A DNA stretch of 32,026 nt from Clostridiaceae bacterium (GCA_012523135.1 JAAYJD010000271.1:1-32026); one strand, 5' to 3'; counted from the stretch's first letter, positions 23,882 through 32,026 are shown. Notes: generated from the sequence alone by a model not told the origin. Translations and numbers: made by a program.

Positions 23882-25051
23882 ATGCGACAGACAGACACCG
23901 GACTGAAAATAGCCATGATCGGGCATAAACGAATACCTTCCCGTGAGGGCGGTGTTGAAATTGTCGTTCATGAACTGGCGACGCGCATGGTTCTGTCAGG
24001 CCACAGGGTCGATGCCTATAACCGCGCCGGACATCCTGTGTCAGGAGAACATGACGCTTTCGATTCGGCCGCATCCCGAAAAGAATACAGGGGCATTCGC
24101 ATCATCACGATCCCCACGTTTCAAACCGGGAGTCTGAATGCACTGGTCTATTCCCTCTTGGCAACGCTGCGCGCCTTGTTCGGCCAATATGATGTTATCC
24201 ATTACCATGCTGAAGGGCCTTGCGCCATGATCTGGATTCCGCATCTGTTGCGAATGCGAACCGTGGCCACCATTCATGGTTTGGATTGGCAACGCTCAAA
24301 GTGGGGCGGCCTGGCGTCAAAATACCTGAAATTCGGCGAGAGGATCGCTGCCCGCTATGCCGATGAACTCATCGTGTTGTCAAAGAATGTCCAAAACTAT
24401 TTTTTATCAGAATATGGCAGAACCGCGGAATATATTCCTAACGGTATTGCGCGCTGCGACAAACGGGACGACACGGTCATCAGGAATAAATATGGATTGA
24501 CTCAAGATTCCTATATTTTATTTCTGGCCCGCATCGTCCCCGAGAAAGGCCTCCACTACTTGATCGACGCCTTCCAGAAAATTGATACGGGGAAAAAACT
24601 CGTCATCGCTGGCGGCAGCAGCCACACAGATGATTACCTGTCGGCGATCAGGCAAAAGGCCTCGGAAGATCCGCGTATTGTCATGACGGGATTTATCCAG
24701 GGAGATGAGCTGGAATCGATTTTCAGCAATGCTTATTTGTATGTCCTGCCCAGCGATGTTGAAGGTATGCCGATCAGTCTGCTGGAGGCGATGAGTTACG
24801 GGAACTGCTGCCTGGTCAGCGATATTGCTGAAAATGCTGAAGTGGTCGGTGAGCGGGCCGTTTGTTTCCGGAGAGGTGATGTCATTGATCTGGCTGAAAA
24901 AATGAGTTGGCTGCTGGAGAATCCCGATATTGCGCATGCATTCCGACAGTCGGCCAGTGCCTATATCTGCAGCAAGTATAATTGGGACGATGTCGTCGAA
25001 AAGACAGTGAAATTGTATAAGCATGCCGGGAAAGCTGATAAAAAAACATGA
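23882..25051 (+). CDS. GT4-type glycosyltransferase with DUF1972-like N-terminus
   Basis: The 389-residue enzyme begins with IAMIGHKRIPSREGGVEIVV, the signature of the DUF1972 acceptor domain seen in EPS rhamnosyl- and related transferases. The donor domain has LFLARIVPEKGLHYLIDAFQ and the E-x7-E motif in VEGMPISLLEAMSYGNCCLV. It lies 11 bases after the priming transferase and overlaps the next GT4 gene by four bases. It probably adds the second sugar of the repeat unit. Confidence 0.88.
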   Translation: MRQTDTGLKIAMIGHKRIPSREGGVEIVVHELATRMVLSGHRVDAYNRAGHPVSGEHDAFDSAASRKEYRGIRIITIPTFQTGSLNALVYSLLATLRALFGQYDVIHYHAEGPCAMIWIPHLLRMRTVATIHGLDWQRSKWGGLASKYLKFGERIAARYADELIVLSKNVQNYFLSEYGRTAEYIPNGIARCDKRDDTVIRNKYGLTQDSYILFLARIVPEKGLHYLIDAFQKIDTGKKLVIAGGSSHTDDYLSAIRQKASEDPRIVMTGFIQGDELESIFSNAYLYVLPSDVEGMPISLLEAMSYGNCCLVSDIAENAEVVGERAVCFRRGDVIDLAEKMSWLLENPDIAHAFRQSASAYICSKYNWDDVVEKTVKLYKHAGKADKKT

Positions 25052-26280
25052 ATATATTGATGGTCAACAAGTTTTTGTATCCGAATGGCGGTTCAGAAAC
25101 CTATCTTTTCAAAGTCGGGGCTTGCCTGGCGTCCGAAGGGAATCAGGTTGAGTATTTCGGCATGGAACACGAAGACCGGATTGTCGGAAACCGTGCAGGG
25201 AGCTATACAGCCAATATCGACTTTCATTCCGGGAAGATCAGCAGGCTGCTTTACCCGTTTAAAATTGTGTACTCCGTTGAAGCAAGGCGGAAAATCAGAA
25301 AGGTTCTGGACGATTTCAAGCCCGATGTCGTTCATCTGAATAATTTCAATTTCCAAATCACCCCATCCATCCTGTATGAGATTAAAAGCTTTGCCAAAGA
25401 ACATGGAAAGCCTGTCAAAATCATTTATACCGCGCATGATTATCAGCTTGTATGCCCGAATCACATGCTGAGAAATCCCATCACGCATCGAAATTGCGAG
25501 AAGTGTATCGGTGGCCGGTATGTTCACTGCACGATGGATCAGTGCATTCACGGCTCAACACTGCGCAGCTTTTTAGGCAGCGTTGAAGCCTTTTTGTACA
25601 AGGCGCTGAAAACCTATCGGCTGATTGATACCGTCATCTGCCCTTCTTTTTTCTTACAGGAGAAAATCCTGACCAATCCCCGGTTGAAAGGCAAAACCAT
25701 TGTTCTGCACAATCCGATTGATCGGGTTCAGCAAACAGAACCCGCGAAAGAAGACTATGTGCTTTACATCGGGCGGTTTTCAGAAGAAAAAGGATTCAGA
25801 ACCCTGATCGATGCCTGCAGGCATTTGCCGGATATACCGTTTGTATTTGCCGGCAGGGGGCTGCTTGAAGCAGAAACAGCCGGTATTCATAATATCAACA
25901 ACGTCGGTTTCCAAACCGGCGCAGCTTTGGAGAACCTGGTCCGGAAAGCTAAGTTCAGTGTATGTCCATCTGAATGGTATGAGAATTGTCCTCTTTCTGT
26001 CATGGAATCACAAATGTACGGCACACCTGTGCTGGGAGCCGACATCGGCGGCATACCAGAGTTGATCGATATTGGCCGGACCGGTGAATTATTCAGGAGC
26101 GGCGACAGCGGCGACTTGCAGGAAAAGATAGCCGACCTGTGGCATGACCGCGAAAAATGTCGGATTTTTGCTCAGAATTGCCAGCATCTCAAATTTGATT
26201 TCATCGATGAGTATTGCGGGAAACTGATTGATATCTACACGGGGTCAACGGCAAAACAGCCAGACATGAGTCTGACTTGA
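25048..26280 (+). CDS. GT4-type glycosyltransferase with a cysteine-rich insert
   Basis: The 410-residue enzyme begins MNILMVNKFLYPNGGSETYL. It has TAHDYQLVCPNHML followed by a Cys-rich segment (NCEKCIGGRYVHC and DQCIHG), as in a known subgroup of GT4 enzymes. It also has LYIGRFSEEKGFRTLIDA and the E-x7-E motif in YENCPLSVMESQMYGTPVLG. The cysteines may bind zinc or stabilise a loop. Donor and linkage are unknown. The ATGA overlap with the previous gene indicates coupling. Confidence 0.88.
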   Translation: MNILMVNKFLYPNGGSETYLFKVGACLASEGNQVEYFGMEHEDRIVGNRAGSYTANIDFHSGKISRLLYPFKIVYSVEARRKIRKVLDDFKPDVVHLNNFNFQITPSILYEIKSFAKEHGKPVKIIYTAHDYQLVCPNHMLRNPITHRNCEKCIGGRYVHCTMDQCIHGSTLRSFLGSVEAFLYKALKTYRLIDTVICPSFFLQEKILTNPRLKGKTIVLHNPIDRVQQTEPAKEDYVLYIGRFSEEKGFRTLIDACRHLPDIPFVFAGRGLLEAETAGIHNINNVGFQTGAALENLVRKAKFSVCPSEWYENCPLSVMESQMYGTPVLGADIGGIPELIDIGRTGELFRSGDSGDLQEKIADLWHDREKCRIFAQNCQHLKFDFIDEYCGKLIDIYTGSTAKQPDMSLT

Positions 26281-26299
26281 AAGCAAGCGAGGAATCAAG

Positions 26300-27319
26300 A
26301 TGCCAGGAAGAAAATTATATGGTACGGTCATTGTCACGTACAGGTGCAATGCTCGGTGCAATATGTGCAATTGCTATTTATACCCTACCAAAGCCAGCGA
26401 AGAAATTACTTTGGATGATATTAAAAAGCTTCCCGAAATGAAATTTGTCAACGTAACGGGAGGAGAGCCGTTTGTCCGGCAAGATCTGCCGGAAATCGTG
26501 GCTGTACTCGCCGAAAAATCAGACCGGGTTGTCATCTCAACAAACGGGTATTTTACCAGCAGAATCCTCGATTTATGCCGCCGGTTTCCTAAAGTCGGCA
26601 TCCGTATCAGCATTGAAGGGCTGGAGAAAACCAATGATGCAATCCGAGGAATCCCTGACGGGTTCAATAGAGGATACGGCACGTTGAAAATGCTGGTGGA
26701 AATGAAGCACCCGGATGTTGGATTCGGCATGACGATACAAGATATGAACGCGGAGGATTTGATCCCGCTTTACAGGCTGTCCGCTGAACTGAATATGGAG
26801 TTTGCCACAGGAACGCTCCATAATTCATTTTATTTTAAAAAAACGGACAACAAAATCGTGAACAGGCTGAAGGTGGCGCAGAATATCGAGAAGCTGATCA
26901 ATGAGCTGTTGGAGAGCAATTCTCCTAAAAAATGGTTCAGGGCCTACTTCAATCATGGGCTTATCAATTACATCTACGGTCAGCCAAGGCTCCTGCCCTG
27001 CGGCATGTCAAACGATGCTTTTTTTATTGATCCGTACTGCGATGTTATCCCCTGTAACGGCATGGCGGAAAAAGCAGTCATGGGAAATCTCCACAACCAG
27101 TCCTGGGATGAAATATGGCATTCCGAGCAGGCCAATCGCGTCAGGGAACGAGTCCGGAAATGCGATCGGAACTGCTGGATGATCGGCAGCGCTTCGCCGG
27201 CCATGCACAAACATATCTGGCGGCCTGCCCTATGGATTATCAAACATAAAGGTCTAAAAGGAGGTCACTATTCGCTCACTGAGAACGATTTTATCGCACA
27301 GCAACCCCGTAACACCTGA
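26300..27319 (+). CDS. Radical SAM protein with SPASM-like C-terminus
   Basis: The 339-residue protein has the radical SAM motif C-x3-C-x2-C in YRCNARCNMCNCY (about residues 12-24), the NVTGGEPFVRQDLPE block and a STNGYF segment. Its C-terminal Cys cluster (LPCGMSND, DVIPCNGM, KCDRNCW) with GNLHNQSWDEIW is like the extra iron-sulfur region of SPASM or twitch enzymes. It lies last in the plus-strand EPS operon with GAGGAA before its ATG. Relatives modify peptides, sugars or lipids; here a modification of a sugar or of an amino substituent is possible. It is clearly different from PylB. Confidence 0.85.
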   Translation: MPGRKLYGTVIVTYRCNARCNMCNCYLYPTKASEEITLDDIKKLPEMKFVNVTGGEPFVRQDLPEIVAVLAEKSDRVVISTNGYFTSRILDLCRRFPKVGIRISIEGLEKTNDAIRGIPDGFNRGYGTLKMLVEMKHPDVGFGMTIQDMNAEDLIPLYRLSAELNMEFATGTLHNSFYFKKTDNKIVNRLKVAQNIEKLINELLESNSPKKWFRAYFNHGLINYIYGQPRLLPCGMSNDAFFIDPYCDVIPCNGMAEKAVMGNLHNQSWDEIWHSEQANRVRERVRKCDRNCWMIGSASPAMHKHIWRPALWIIKHKGLKGGHYSLTENDFIAQQPRNT

Positions 27320-28063
27320 GAGCATGAAGCTGGCGTTATGAACACGGGTGAATGTCCGTTTCACCGGAAATTAATCATCCATTCAGCGTAGGAGCAAGCT
27401 GGCAGTTCAGCGCAAGGCCGAAGCCTGCCTGCGCCACGGGCGGACCGTCTGAACAGCAACCGGGCCTCCCCTGCCCCTTCCGTGGAGCTGACGCCAGGCT
27501 TTGAACTGAGATCAGTAACGACTGGCCAGACCAACGATGATACGTTTTTTTGTTTGTCAAGACAGTTGCCGCAAATCTTATCGTGCATTTATGGAGATTG
27601 AACCATGCTTCACCGGCACAGGCCAGTCCCTGAGCTTACCGATCCAGAACCAGGGCATTCTGGAACACGTTTCATCATAGATTAGTCGCGTTCGCCGGAA
27701 TTGACTCTGCGGCTCCCGTGCTGAGCCGGTGTGGCGTTAAGAACTGAATGCCACTGAGGTGTTGATGTTTCAGGGCAGGATGCAACGCGCGGGTCTTGAC
27801 AAAAGCGTTAAAACGGCGTTTACTGAAGAAGTCGTGGCCGTAAGGCTCATTTTATCCAGGCCCGGATCAGGAACCCCCGAAACCGGACAGCAACATCGGA
27901 AGACGTCAAGGATCGGAGGCATGCCTGTCGGGAGACGGATCCCCCTCTATCATGACAAGAAGGAACGAAAGTCTTGATTGCGTTCATGCGCAACAGCAGA
28001 GCACAGGCACCCATTTAACCAGGCCGGAGAAAACGAGCCAAAAAACGAAAGAGGAAATTGAAC
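27320..28063. other. Non-coding junction between the EPS locus and the GC-rich flank
   Basis: About 740 bases hold no gene I can support. A GC-rich block near 27400-27520 contrasts with its surroundings, and a 75-codon minus-strand frame covers it without a recognised family. A good promoter lies at 27796-27824. The block may be a relic of a mobile element, but no ends or transposase motifs are visible. Confidence 0.5.
27796..27824 (+). promoter_or_regulatory. Sigma-A-type promoter for the CxxC zinc-ribbon gene
   Basis: A perfect TTGACA, a 17-base spacer and TTTACT. The predicted transcript would start near 27831 and carry a leader of about 230 bases rich in short inverted repeats before the ATG at 28064. 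Confidence 0.65.
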
Positions 28064-28369
28064 ATGCCAGACAAGAACATCGTATGTAAAGACTGCGGCG
28101 CGACATTTGCATTCACAGAGAATGAACAAGCATTTTATCGGGAGAAGGGGTTTGACAACGAGCCCCAGCGTTGTCCCGCCTGCCGTGCAGCCCGCAAGCA
28201 ATCCCGCAACGGCGGGCAAGGCCGCGGCGACTACCAGCAGCGCGGCGGTGACCGGGAAATGTTCGCCGCGATCTGCTCCGAATGCGGACGCGAGACCATG
28301 GTCCCCTTTAAGCCGAGCGGCAACAAGCCGGTTTACTGCCGGGATTGCTACCGTTTCAAAACACGCTGA
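28064..28369 (+). CDS. Small CxxC zinc-ribbon protein
   Basis: The 101-residue protein starts MPDKNIVCKDCGATFAFTEN. It has four Cys pairs: VCKDCG, RCPACRA, ICSECGRE and YCRDCYR, joined by a Gly/Arg-rich stretch (RNGGQGRGDYQQRGGD). This is the zinc-ribbon CxxC-x17-CxxC type common in Clostridia and Chloroflexi, often with nucleic-acid-binding linkers. Exact function is unknown. GAGGAA stands nine bases before the ATG. Its own promoter and terminator make it a single-gene unit. Confidence 0.85.
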   Translation: MPDKNIVCKDCGATFAFTENEQAFYREKGFDNEPQRCPACRAARKQSRNGGQGRGDYQQRGGDREMFAAICSECGRETMVPFKPSGNKPVYCRDCYRFKTR

Positions 28370-28389
28370 TCGCACTTAGCCCCTAAACG

Positions 28390-28424
28390 AAGCCCCGTTG
28401 CACAATCTGCAGCGGGGCTTTTTC
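28390..28424 (+). terminator. Intrinsic terminator of the zinc-ribbon gene
   Basis: Arms AAGCCCCGTTGCA and TGCAGCGGGGCTT pair with a single G-U around a CAATC loop, followed by TTTTC on the plus strand. It lies 21 bases after the stop codon and just beyond the end of the convergent HD gene. Confidence 0.85.
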
Positions 28425-28429
28425 ATCGG

Positions 28430-28936
28430 TCAGTCGTCAAGGGCGAATTCCTGACCTAGCAGGGCTCGGCCGGTCCGGGTCTTGAACAAGCTCTCACGCG
28501 TGCTGCGAATCACGGCGAGATCCATCTTCCCTTCGGCGGCATTGACCAGGAAGTCAGCTTCGACCAGGATCTGGTGATCGATGGCCTGGATGTTGTCAAC
28601 CTGGTGGTGATGGCCGATCAGCCAGCAAACACGCTCGATCAAAGGCTTGGGCAAGCCCAAAGCCGTCAGCATCTGTTCCGCTTCCGGCGGACCGAGCGCC
28701 TCCTGGAAGGGCGCGGCCGCACTCTGGTACTGTTTCAGGCTGTTGCGGATCCCGATGTCATGTGTCAGAGCCACCACGTCGATCAGTGCCAGCTGATCCG
28801 GATCCAGGCCCTCCGCTTCGGCGATGATGCGGGCAAAACCCGCGACTTTGAGAAAATGTCCGATCCGGTGCGGGTCGCCGCGGTCATACGCGACCATGGC
28901 TGCGGCAACGGGGCCGAAAAAGCGTTTTGTCTCCAT
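28430..28936 (-). CDS. HD-domain phosphohydrolase-like protein
   Basis: The 168-residue protein begins METKRFFGPVAAAMVAYDRG. It has the HD-superfamily metal residues in PHRIGHFLKVAGFA and VALTHDIGI, then LIGHHHQVDNI and LVEADFLVNAAEG. HD domains hydrolyse phosphate esters of nucleotides or phosphorylated metabolites; the substrate here is unknown. The ATG overlaps the stop of the DUF4126 gene (TGATG) and follows GGAGGTTGTTG. The frame stays open upstream, but that part is only the shadow of the neighbouring gene. Confidence 0.85.
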   Translation of the reverse strand: METKRFFGPVAAAMVAYDRGDPHRIGHFLKVAGFARIIAEAEGLDPDQLALIDVVALTHDIGIRNSLKQYQSAAAPFQEALGPPEAEQMLTALGLPKPLIERVCWLIGHHHQVDNIQAIDHQILVEADFLVNAAEGKMDLAVIRSTRESLFKTRTGRALLGQEFALDD

Positions 28937-29523
28937 CAACAACCTCCATCTTGCCGCGGCTGAACCGGGCGTTTTTTCCGGTAATGCCGGAACAGGCGAT
29001 ACGTGCCATACGCGAGCAGGGCCAGCAGGACCAACATCAGGATCGGGGCCAGGATCGCACTGAGTGACAAGACCGCGGCGCCCGCATCTTCCGCCGTACT
29101 GACCACCGGGGCAGCGGTTCCAGCCGATGCGGTGTCGACCACCGTCCGGGTCAGCGATTTGGCGATGTGGACGCCGCCGGCCAGGATAACGCCGGCCAGG
29201 ATCAGCAGCCACGGACTGACCTCAGACGCGCTGCCGGATGCGGCCACGGCAACAATCCCGCCAACGGCCGGCCGGATAGCCGTCTGGATCACGTTATTGA
29301 CATGGTCCACCACCGCGATCTTGTCCGCCACGATTTCAATCACCAGCAGGCCGGCGATCACGGCGATCATCCACCATTCACCGAGAAAATCCAGCGGTGC
29401 ACGCAAGGAAAGCCAGCCAAAGCGCTGCGCCAGGGCGACAGCCAGCAGCGGAATGTACGCGTTGAGTCCGGCCGGGATCGCCAGGCCCAGTGCCGTTATG
29501 ATATCCACCACAGATTCCTCCAT
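28936..29523 (-). CDS. DUF4126 membrane protein
   Basis: The 195-residue protein has the family signature GLAIPAGLNAYIPLLAVALA at the N-terminus and four to five membrane segments, ending in a basic tail (RHYRKKRPVQPRQ). DUF4126 proteins are conserved inner-membrane proteins without known function. It is coupled by overlap to the HD gene downstream and lies 40 bases after the MATE gene, so the three may form one operon. Confidence 0.85.
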   Translation of the reverse strand: MEESVVDIITALGLAIPAGLNAYIPLLAVALAQRFGWLSLRAPLDFLGEWWMIAVIAGLLVIEIVADKIAVVDHVNNVIQTAIRPAVGGIVAVAASGSASEVSPWLLILAGVILAGGVHIAKSLTRTVVDTASAGTAAPVVSTAEDAGAAVLSLSAILAPILMLVLLALLAYGTYRLFRHYRKKRPVQPRQDGGC

Positions 29524-29563
29524 TCCCGTTTGACCGCGTCAGGAATGCGGTCAGCTGTTTGTT

Positions 29564-30949
29564 TCACGAGGCGGTTGTCCGGCGCGGCGGGATGACCGAA
29601 ACCCACTTGACCTTGAGAATCATGATCAGGGTGATGGCCATCGAGGCATAGTTGGAAAATAAACTGCCCCAGAAAACCGCATTATAGCCCAGATATTTTT
29701 CGGTGACAAGAATGAACAAGTAGCGCAGCAGCCAGACACGCAGCAGGCTGATCACAACCGTGATCCGGGTTCGGCCCAGCCCGATGAACGCACCTTGCAG
29801 CACCATGGTGATGCCGAACCCGATGACCGCGTAAAGGTAGATGCTGAGGGCGTTGTTGGCGACATCCAGAACCGCTTGCTGGCGCGTGAAAAAGAGCGTC
29901 AGGCGCGGCGTCAGCGGCACGATGATGGCAATCAGGAGCGCGGCGGTCAGCGAGCTGATCACGCAGCCGGCGAAGCAGGCCCGCTTGGCCCGTTTTTCCT
30001 GCTCGGCCCCGATGTTCATGCTGACCAGGGTTGTGATCGCTGTGCCGTAGGATGAGGGCAGCAGGAAACACAGGTTTGAGATGTTGCTGGCGATTCCCGC
30101 CCCGTTGAGCACGATCGCGCCATACTTCTGCACTTCATTGTTGATCAGGACAAAGCCCAGGTTGAGGATCAAGCTGGACAGGATCGAGGGAAAGCCGACC
30201 TGGCCCAGTTCGCGCATGATCGGCTTGTCGACGTGAAAACCAGCCAGCGAAAGGCGTTCCGGGCCCGGTTTGGCGAACAGCTCGTAGTACATCCAGACGC
30301 AGATCAGGATGTTGGCCGTCAAGGTCGACAGCACGGCGCCGACCAGGCCCCAGCCCAGAAGCCCGATGAACAGGCTGTTGAAGGCACCCTTCAGCACCAT
30401 CAGGATCAGGATGCGCGCAAAGGTATCTTCGGGCCGGCCGTAGGCGTTCTTGATCGCGTTGTAGACGGCCCCGATAAACGAAAACGGCAGAACGAGCGCG
30501 TTCAGGGTCAGGTAGGTGCGCACGGCGTCTGAGATTTCCGGCGTCACCCGCGCGGCGATGGGAAAAGCAGCCGCGATCATCAGGGGAACCAGAATCAGCC
30601 CGCCCAGGAACGCAGCCACGGTCAGCTGGACCGACACGCGGCGGGCATCCGCATAGTCCGCCTTGCCGACAGCCTGCCCGATGATCGCCATGCCGGCGAC
30701 ACTCAGCCCCTGGGCCAAAGCGCCGAATATGCCGACCAGCGGCGCACTGTAGTGGATGGCGCTGGCTGCGACCGTGCCGACGATGTTGTTGATGAAAAGG
30801 CCGTCAATAATCGGGATGATCGCCTGGACAAGGCCCAACAGGAGCGCCGGAGCCGATAGCATCAGGATGGTGCGCGGGATCGGGCCGCCGATGATCATCG
30901 CCCGCCGCTGCGCTGTGTTTTGCTTGATCAGTTTCATGGCCAAGAGCAC
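29564..30949 (-). CDS. MATE-family efflux transporter
   Basis: The 461-residue protein has about 12 hydrophobic segments and the MATE features LVQAIIPIIDGLFINNIVG (after the N-terminal PIPRTILMLSAPALL), LAQGLSVAGMAIIGQAVG and, in the second half, SSYGTAITTLVSMNIGAEQ. It would export small organic compounds using a sodium or proton gradient. The GTG at 30949 and the ATG at 30937 are both possible starts; neither has a strong ribosome site. Base composition is GC-rich like its neighbours and unlike the EPS cluster. Confidence 0.9.
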   Translation of the reverse strand: MLLAMKLIKQNTAQRRAMIIGGPIPRTILMLSAPALLLGLVQAIIPIIDGLFINNIVGTVAASAIHYSAPLVGIFGALAQGLSVAGMAIIGQAVGKADYADARRVSVQLTVAAFLGGLILVPLMIAAAFPIAARVTPEISDAVRTYLTLNALVLPFSFIGAVYNAIKNAYGRPEDTFARILILMVLKGAFNSLFIGLLGWGLVGAVLSTLTANILICVWMYYELFAKPGPERLSLAGFHVDKPIMRELGQVGFPSILSSLILNLGFVLINNEVQKYGAIVLNGAGIASNISNLCFLLPSSYGTAITTLVSMNIGAEQEKRAKRACFAGCVISSLTAALLIAIIVPLTPRLTLFFTRQQAVLDVANNALSIYLYAVIGFGITMVLQGAFIGLGRTRITVVISLLRVWLLRYLFILVTEKYLGYNAVFWGSLFSNYASMAITLIMILKVKWVSVIPPRRTTAS

Positions 30950-31015
30950 AAGCCTGCTTTCCGGCGGTCGGGCGCCGTCTTCTCTTTGTCCATTCTAGGT
31001 CAAAAATACAGATGC

Positions 31016-31045
31016 TTCAATGCAAGGCGGCAAATCTGCTATAAT
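31016..31045 (+). promoter_or_regulatory. Possible promoter for the primase-like gene
   Basis: A perfect TATAAT (31040-31045) lies 18 bases after TTCAAT, a weak -35. The start would be near 31052, about 110 bases before the ATG at 31164. Confidence 0.5.
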
Positions 31046-31163
31046 AAAAAGCAGTATCCAACCCCATCGGGTCAACAATGCCATCCCTTGAGCGACATCC
31101 TGTCAGTCATCTTGATGCAACTCCGAACACATGCAGGTCACCAGATCTGGATTGGAGCTTTCA

Positions 31164-32026
31164 ATGACGGAAAAGCAAGCAGATGAATTTGTTCGCAGCA
31201 AACTCGAAGACTACCTGAAAAAAATGGGTCAAAAGCCCGACCAGGCCGGACGCTACCACTGCATCGCCAAGGACCATACAGACGGCAACCCCAGCATGAC
31301 CATTCACAAGAGCGGCACGTACGCCATGTGCTGGAGCCATCCCAGTCCGAAAGACACCTTCAACATCTACGATGCGATCGGGATCTTTGAAGGCTTACAT
31401 AGCCTGCGTGCCCAAAAGCAGCGCGCATATGCCATTTACGGATTGACCATCGACGAGACCAGCGCGACGCAGCCAGAGAAAAAAGGAAACGACGTCAAAT
31501 CCGTTGCGCCTGAGACACCGGCGCCCGGCAAGCACAAACAGCCAAAAGCGGCCCCCCTGCAGCATGCTGTCGCCGTACCGCCGCCGGACATGAGGACCGT
31601 AGCCAAGCAGCCCGTCTGGCCGGCGCCTGCGAAAGCTGCGCCACCACCCGCAGCCGCAGTCACTGCGGAGCAGCCGGTTAAACACCCGGAGGAAAACATC
31701 GCCAAGTCGGATGAGAAACTGCAAATTCCGCAGCTGGTCGCGAAAAAGGATGAAGCACTTGAACGGTCTGTCGCCAAACCCGAAACACAAATGACCGAAA
31801 AACCGGTGCCGGCAGATACCCCCGCGCCACCGCAAGCCTCATCGCCCACCAAGCCGGAAGCACCGAAACCGGTAAAGCCAGAAGATATGCCGATCCTGTC
31901 TGTCACACCAGTCGCGGCTAAACCGCCCCTTCCGCCACCGGCTGCTGTTCCGCCAGCTCATGCGGAAAAACCTAAACCGATCAGCCCAATACCGGAAACG
32001 AAGTTTGAAGAAAAGATAGAGGTTCC
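31164..32026 (+). CDS. Primase-type zinc-finger (CHC2-like) protein with a long Pro/Ala linker, incomplete at the window end
   Basis: At least 287 residues, open at the window edge. The ATG follows TTGGAG by eight bases. Residues 1-95 resemble the zinc-binding domain of DnaG-type primases: RYHCIAKDHTDGNPSMTIHK takes the place of the usual C-x2-H-x-NPS block. It is followed by GTYAMCWSHPSPKDTFNIYD and AIGIFEGL, where the second half usually has C-x2-C. Here the metal ligands look like Cys/His/Cys/His, so the finger is atypical. From about 110 onward the sequence is a Pro/Ala/Lys-rich, disordered linker, so a catalytic domain may follow beyond the edge. A mobile-element or phage replication protein is likely but not shown. 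Confidence 0.65.
   Translation, partial: MTEKQADEFVRSKLEDYLKKMGQKPDQAGRYHCIAKDHTDGNPSMTIHKSGTYAMCWSHPSPKDTFNIYDAIGIFEGLHSLRAQKQRAYAIYGLTIDETSATQPEKKGNDVKSVAPETPAPGKHKQPKAAPLQHAVAVPPPDMRTVAKQPVWPAPAKAAPPPAAAVTAEQPVKHPEENIAKSDEKLQIPQLVAKKDEALERSVAKPETQMTEKPVPADTPAPPQASSPTKPEAPKPVKPEDMPILSVTPVAAKPPLPPPAAVPPAHAEKPKPISPIPETKFEEKIEV

Noticed and set aside
27361-27588. 75-codon minus-strand frame in the GC-rich junction
   Set aside because: No ribosome site and no recognised family; kept only as a possible relic in the junction entry.
28937-29212. N-terminal extension of the HD protein
   Set aside because: The extra frame is an Arg/Gly/Pro-rich shadow of the DUF4126 gene; the ATG at 28936 has a strong ribosome site and overlaps the upstream stop.
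31395-31906. Two long minus-strand frames opposite the primase-like gene
   Set aside because: They are antisense shadows in a GC-rich, low-complexity region; the plus-strand frame has a ribosome site, a recognisable zinc finger and no stops.

Overview
The window looks like the chromosome of an anaerobic, Gram-positive-type bacterium, most likely Bacillota (Clostridia). This is inferred from strong Shine-Dalgarno sites, sigma-A-type promoters, two class I cyclic di-GMP (GEMM-I) riboswitch-like leaders, a Wzx/Wzy-type exopolysaccharide (EPS) locus, and pylBCD genes, which in bacteria are known mainly from anaerobic Clostridia and Deltaproteobacteria. The lineage cannot be fixed from the sequence alone.

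Layout. (1) Positions 1-550 hold insertion-sequence debris: the 5' end of a TnpB/OrfB-type gene interrupted by an amber codon, and a broken IS3-type OrfA. (2) Positions 559-2951 hold a secreted, proline-rich beta-helix protein gene preceded by a consensus promoter, a GEMM-I riboswitch and an intrinsic terminator. (3) Positions 3027-11406, minus strand, form one apparent transcription unit. It starts from a promoter at about 11.4 kb with a second, more degenerate GEMM-I-like leader. Its gene order is TupA-like ATP-grasp amidoligase, pylB, a possible small ORF, pylC, pylD, Wzc-like chain-length protein, UDP-glucose dehydrogenase, UDP-glucuronate epimerase. (4) Positions 11504-21569, minus strand, form a tightly packed EPS operon: three GT4 glycosyltransferases, P-loop kinase, AlkP-type hydrolase, DUF2334 deacetylase-like protein, second TupA-like amidoligase, Wzy-like polymerase and Wzx flippase. 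(5) Positions 22117-27319, plus strand and divergent, encode a small membrane protein, the priming sugar-phosphate transferase, two GT4 enzymes and a radical SAM protein. (6) Positions 28-31 kb are housekeeping-like and appear more GC-rich: CxxC zinc-ribbon, HD hydrolase, DUF4126 and MATE genes. (7) A primase-type zinc-finger gene begins at 31164 and runs off the window.

The most striking point is that a complete pyrrolysine biosynthesis set (pylB, pylC, pylD, in the order of translation-linked pyl clusters) lies inside an EPS operon. No pylS or tRNA-Pyl gene was found in the window. The flanking genes make UDP-glucuronate and UDP-galacturonate and encode TupA-like amidoligases, a family predicted to couple amino acids to carboxyl groups of surface polymers. 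I infer that this locus may make a uronic-acid polysaccharide decorated with pyrrolysine or its dipeptide precursor, under cyclic di-GMP control. The alternative is that these genes feed ordinary pyrrolysine translation with pylS and pylT elsewhere in the genome. The amber codon in the TnpB fragment keeps that alternative open.
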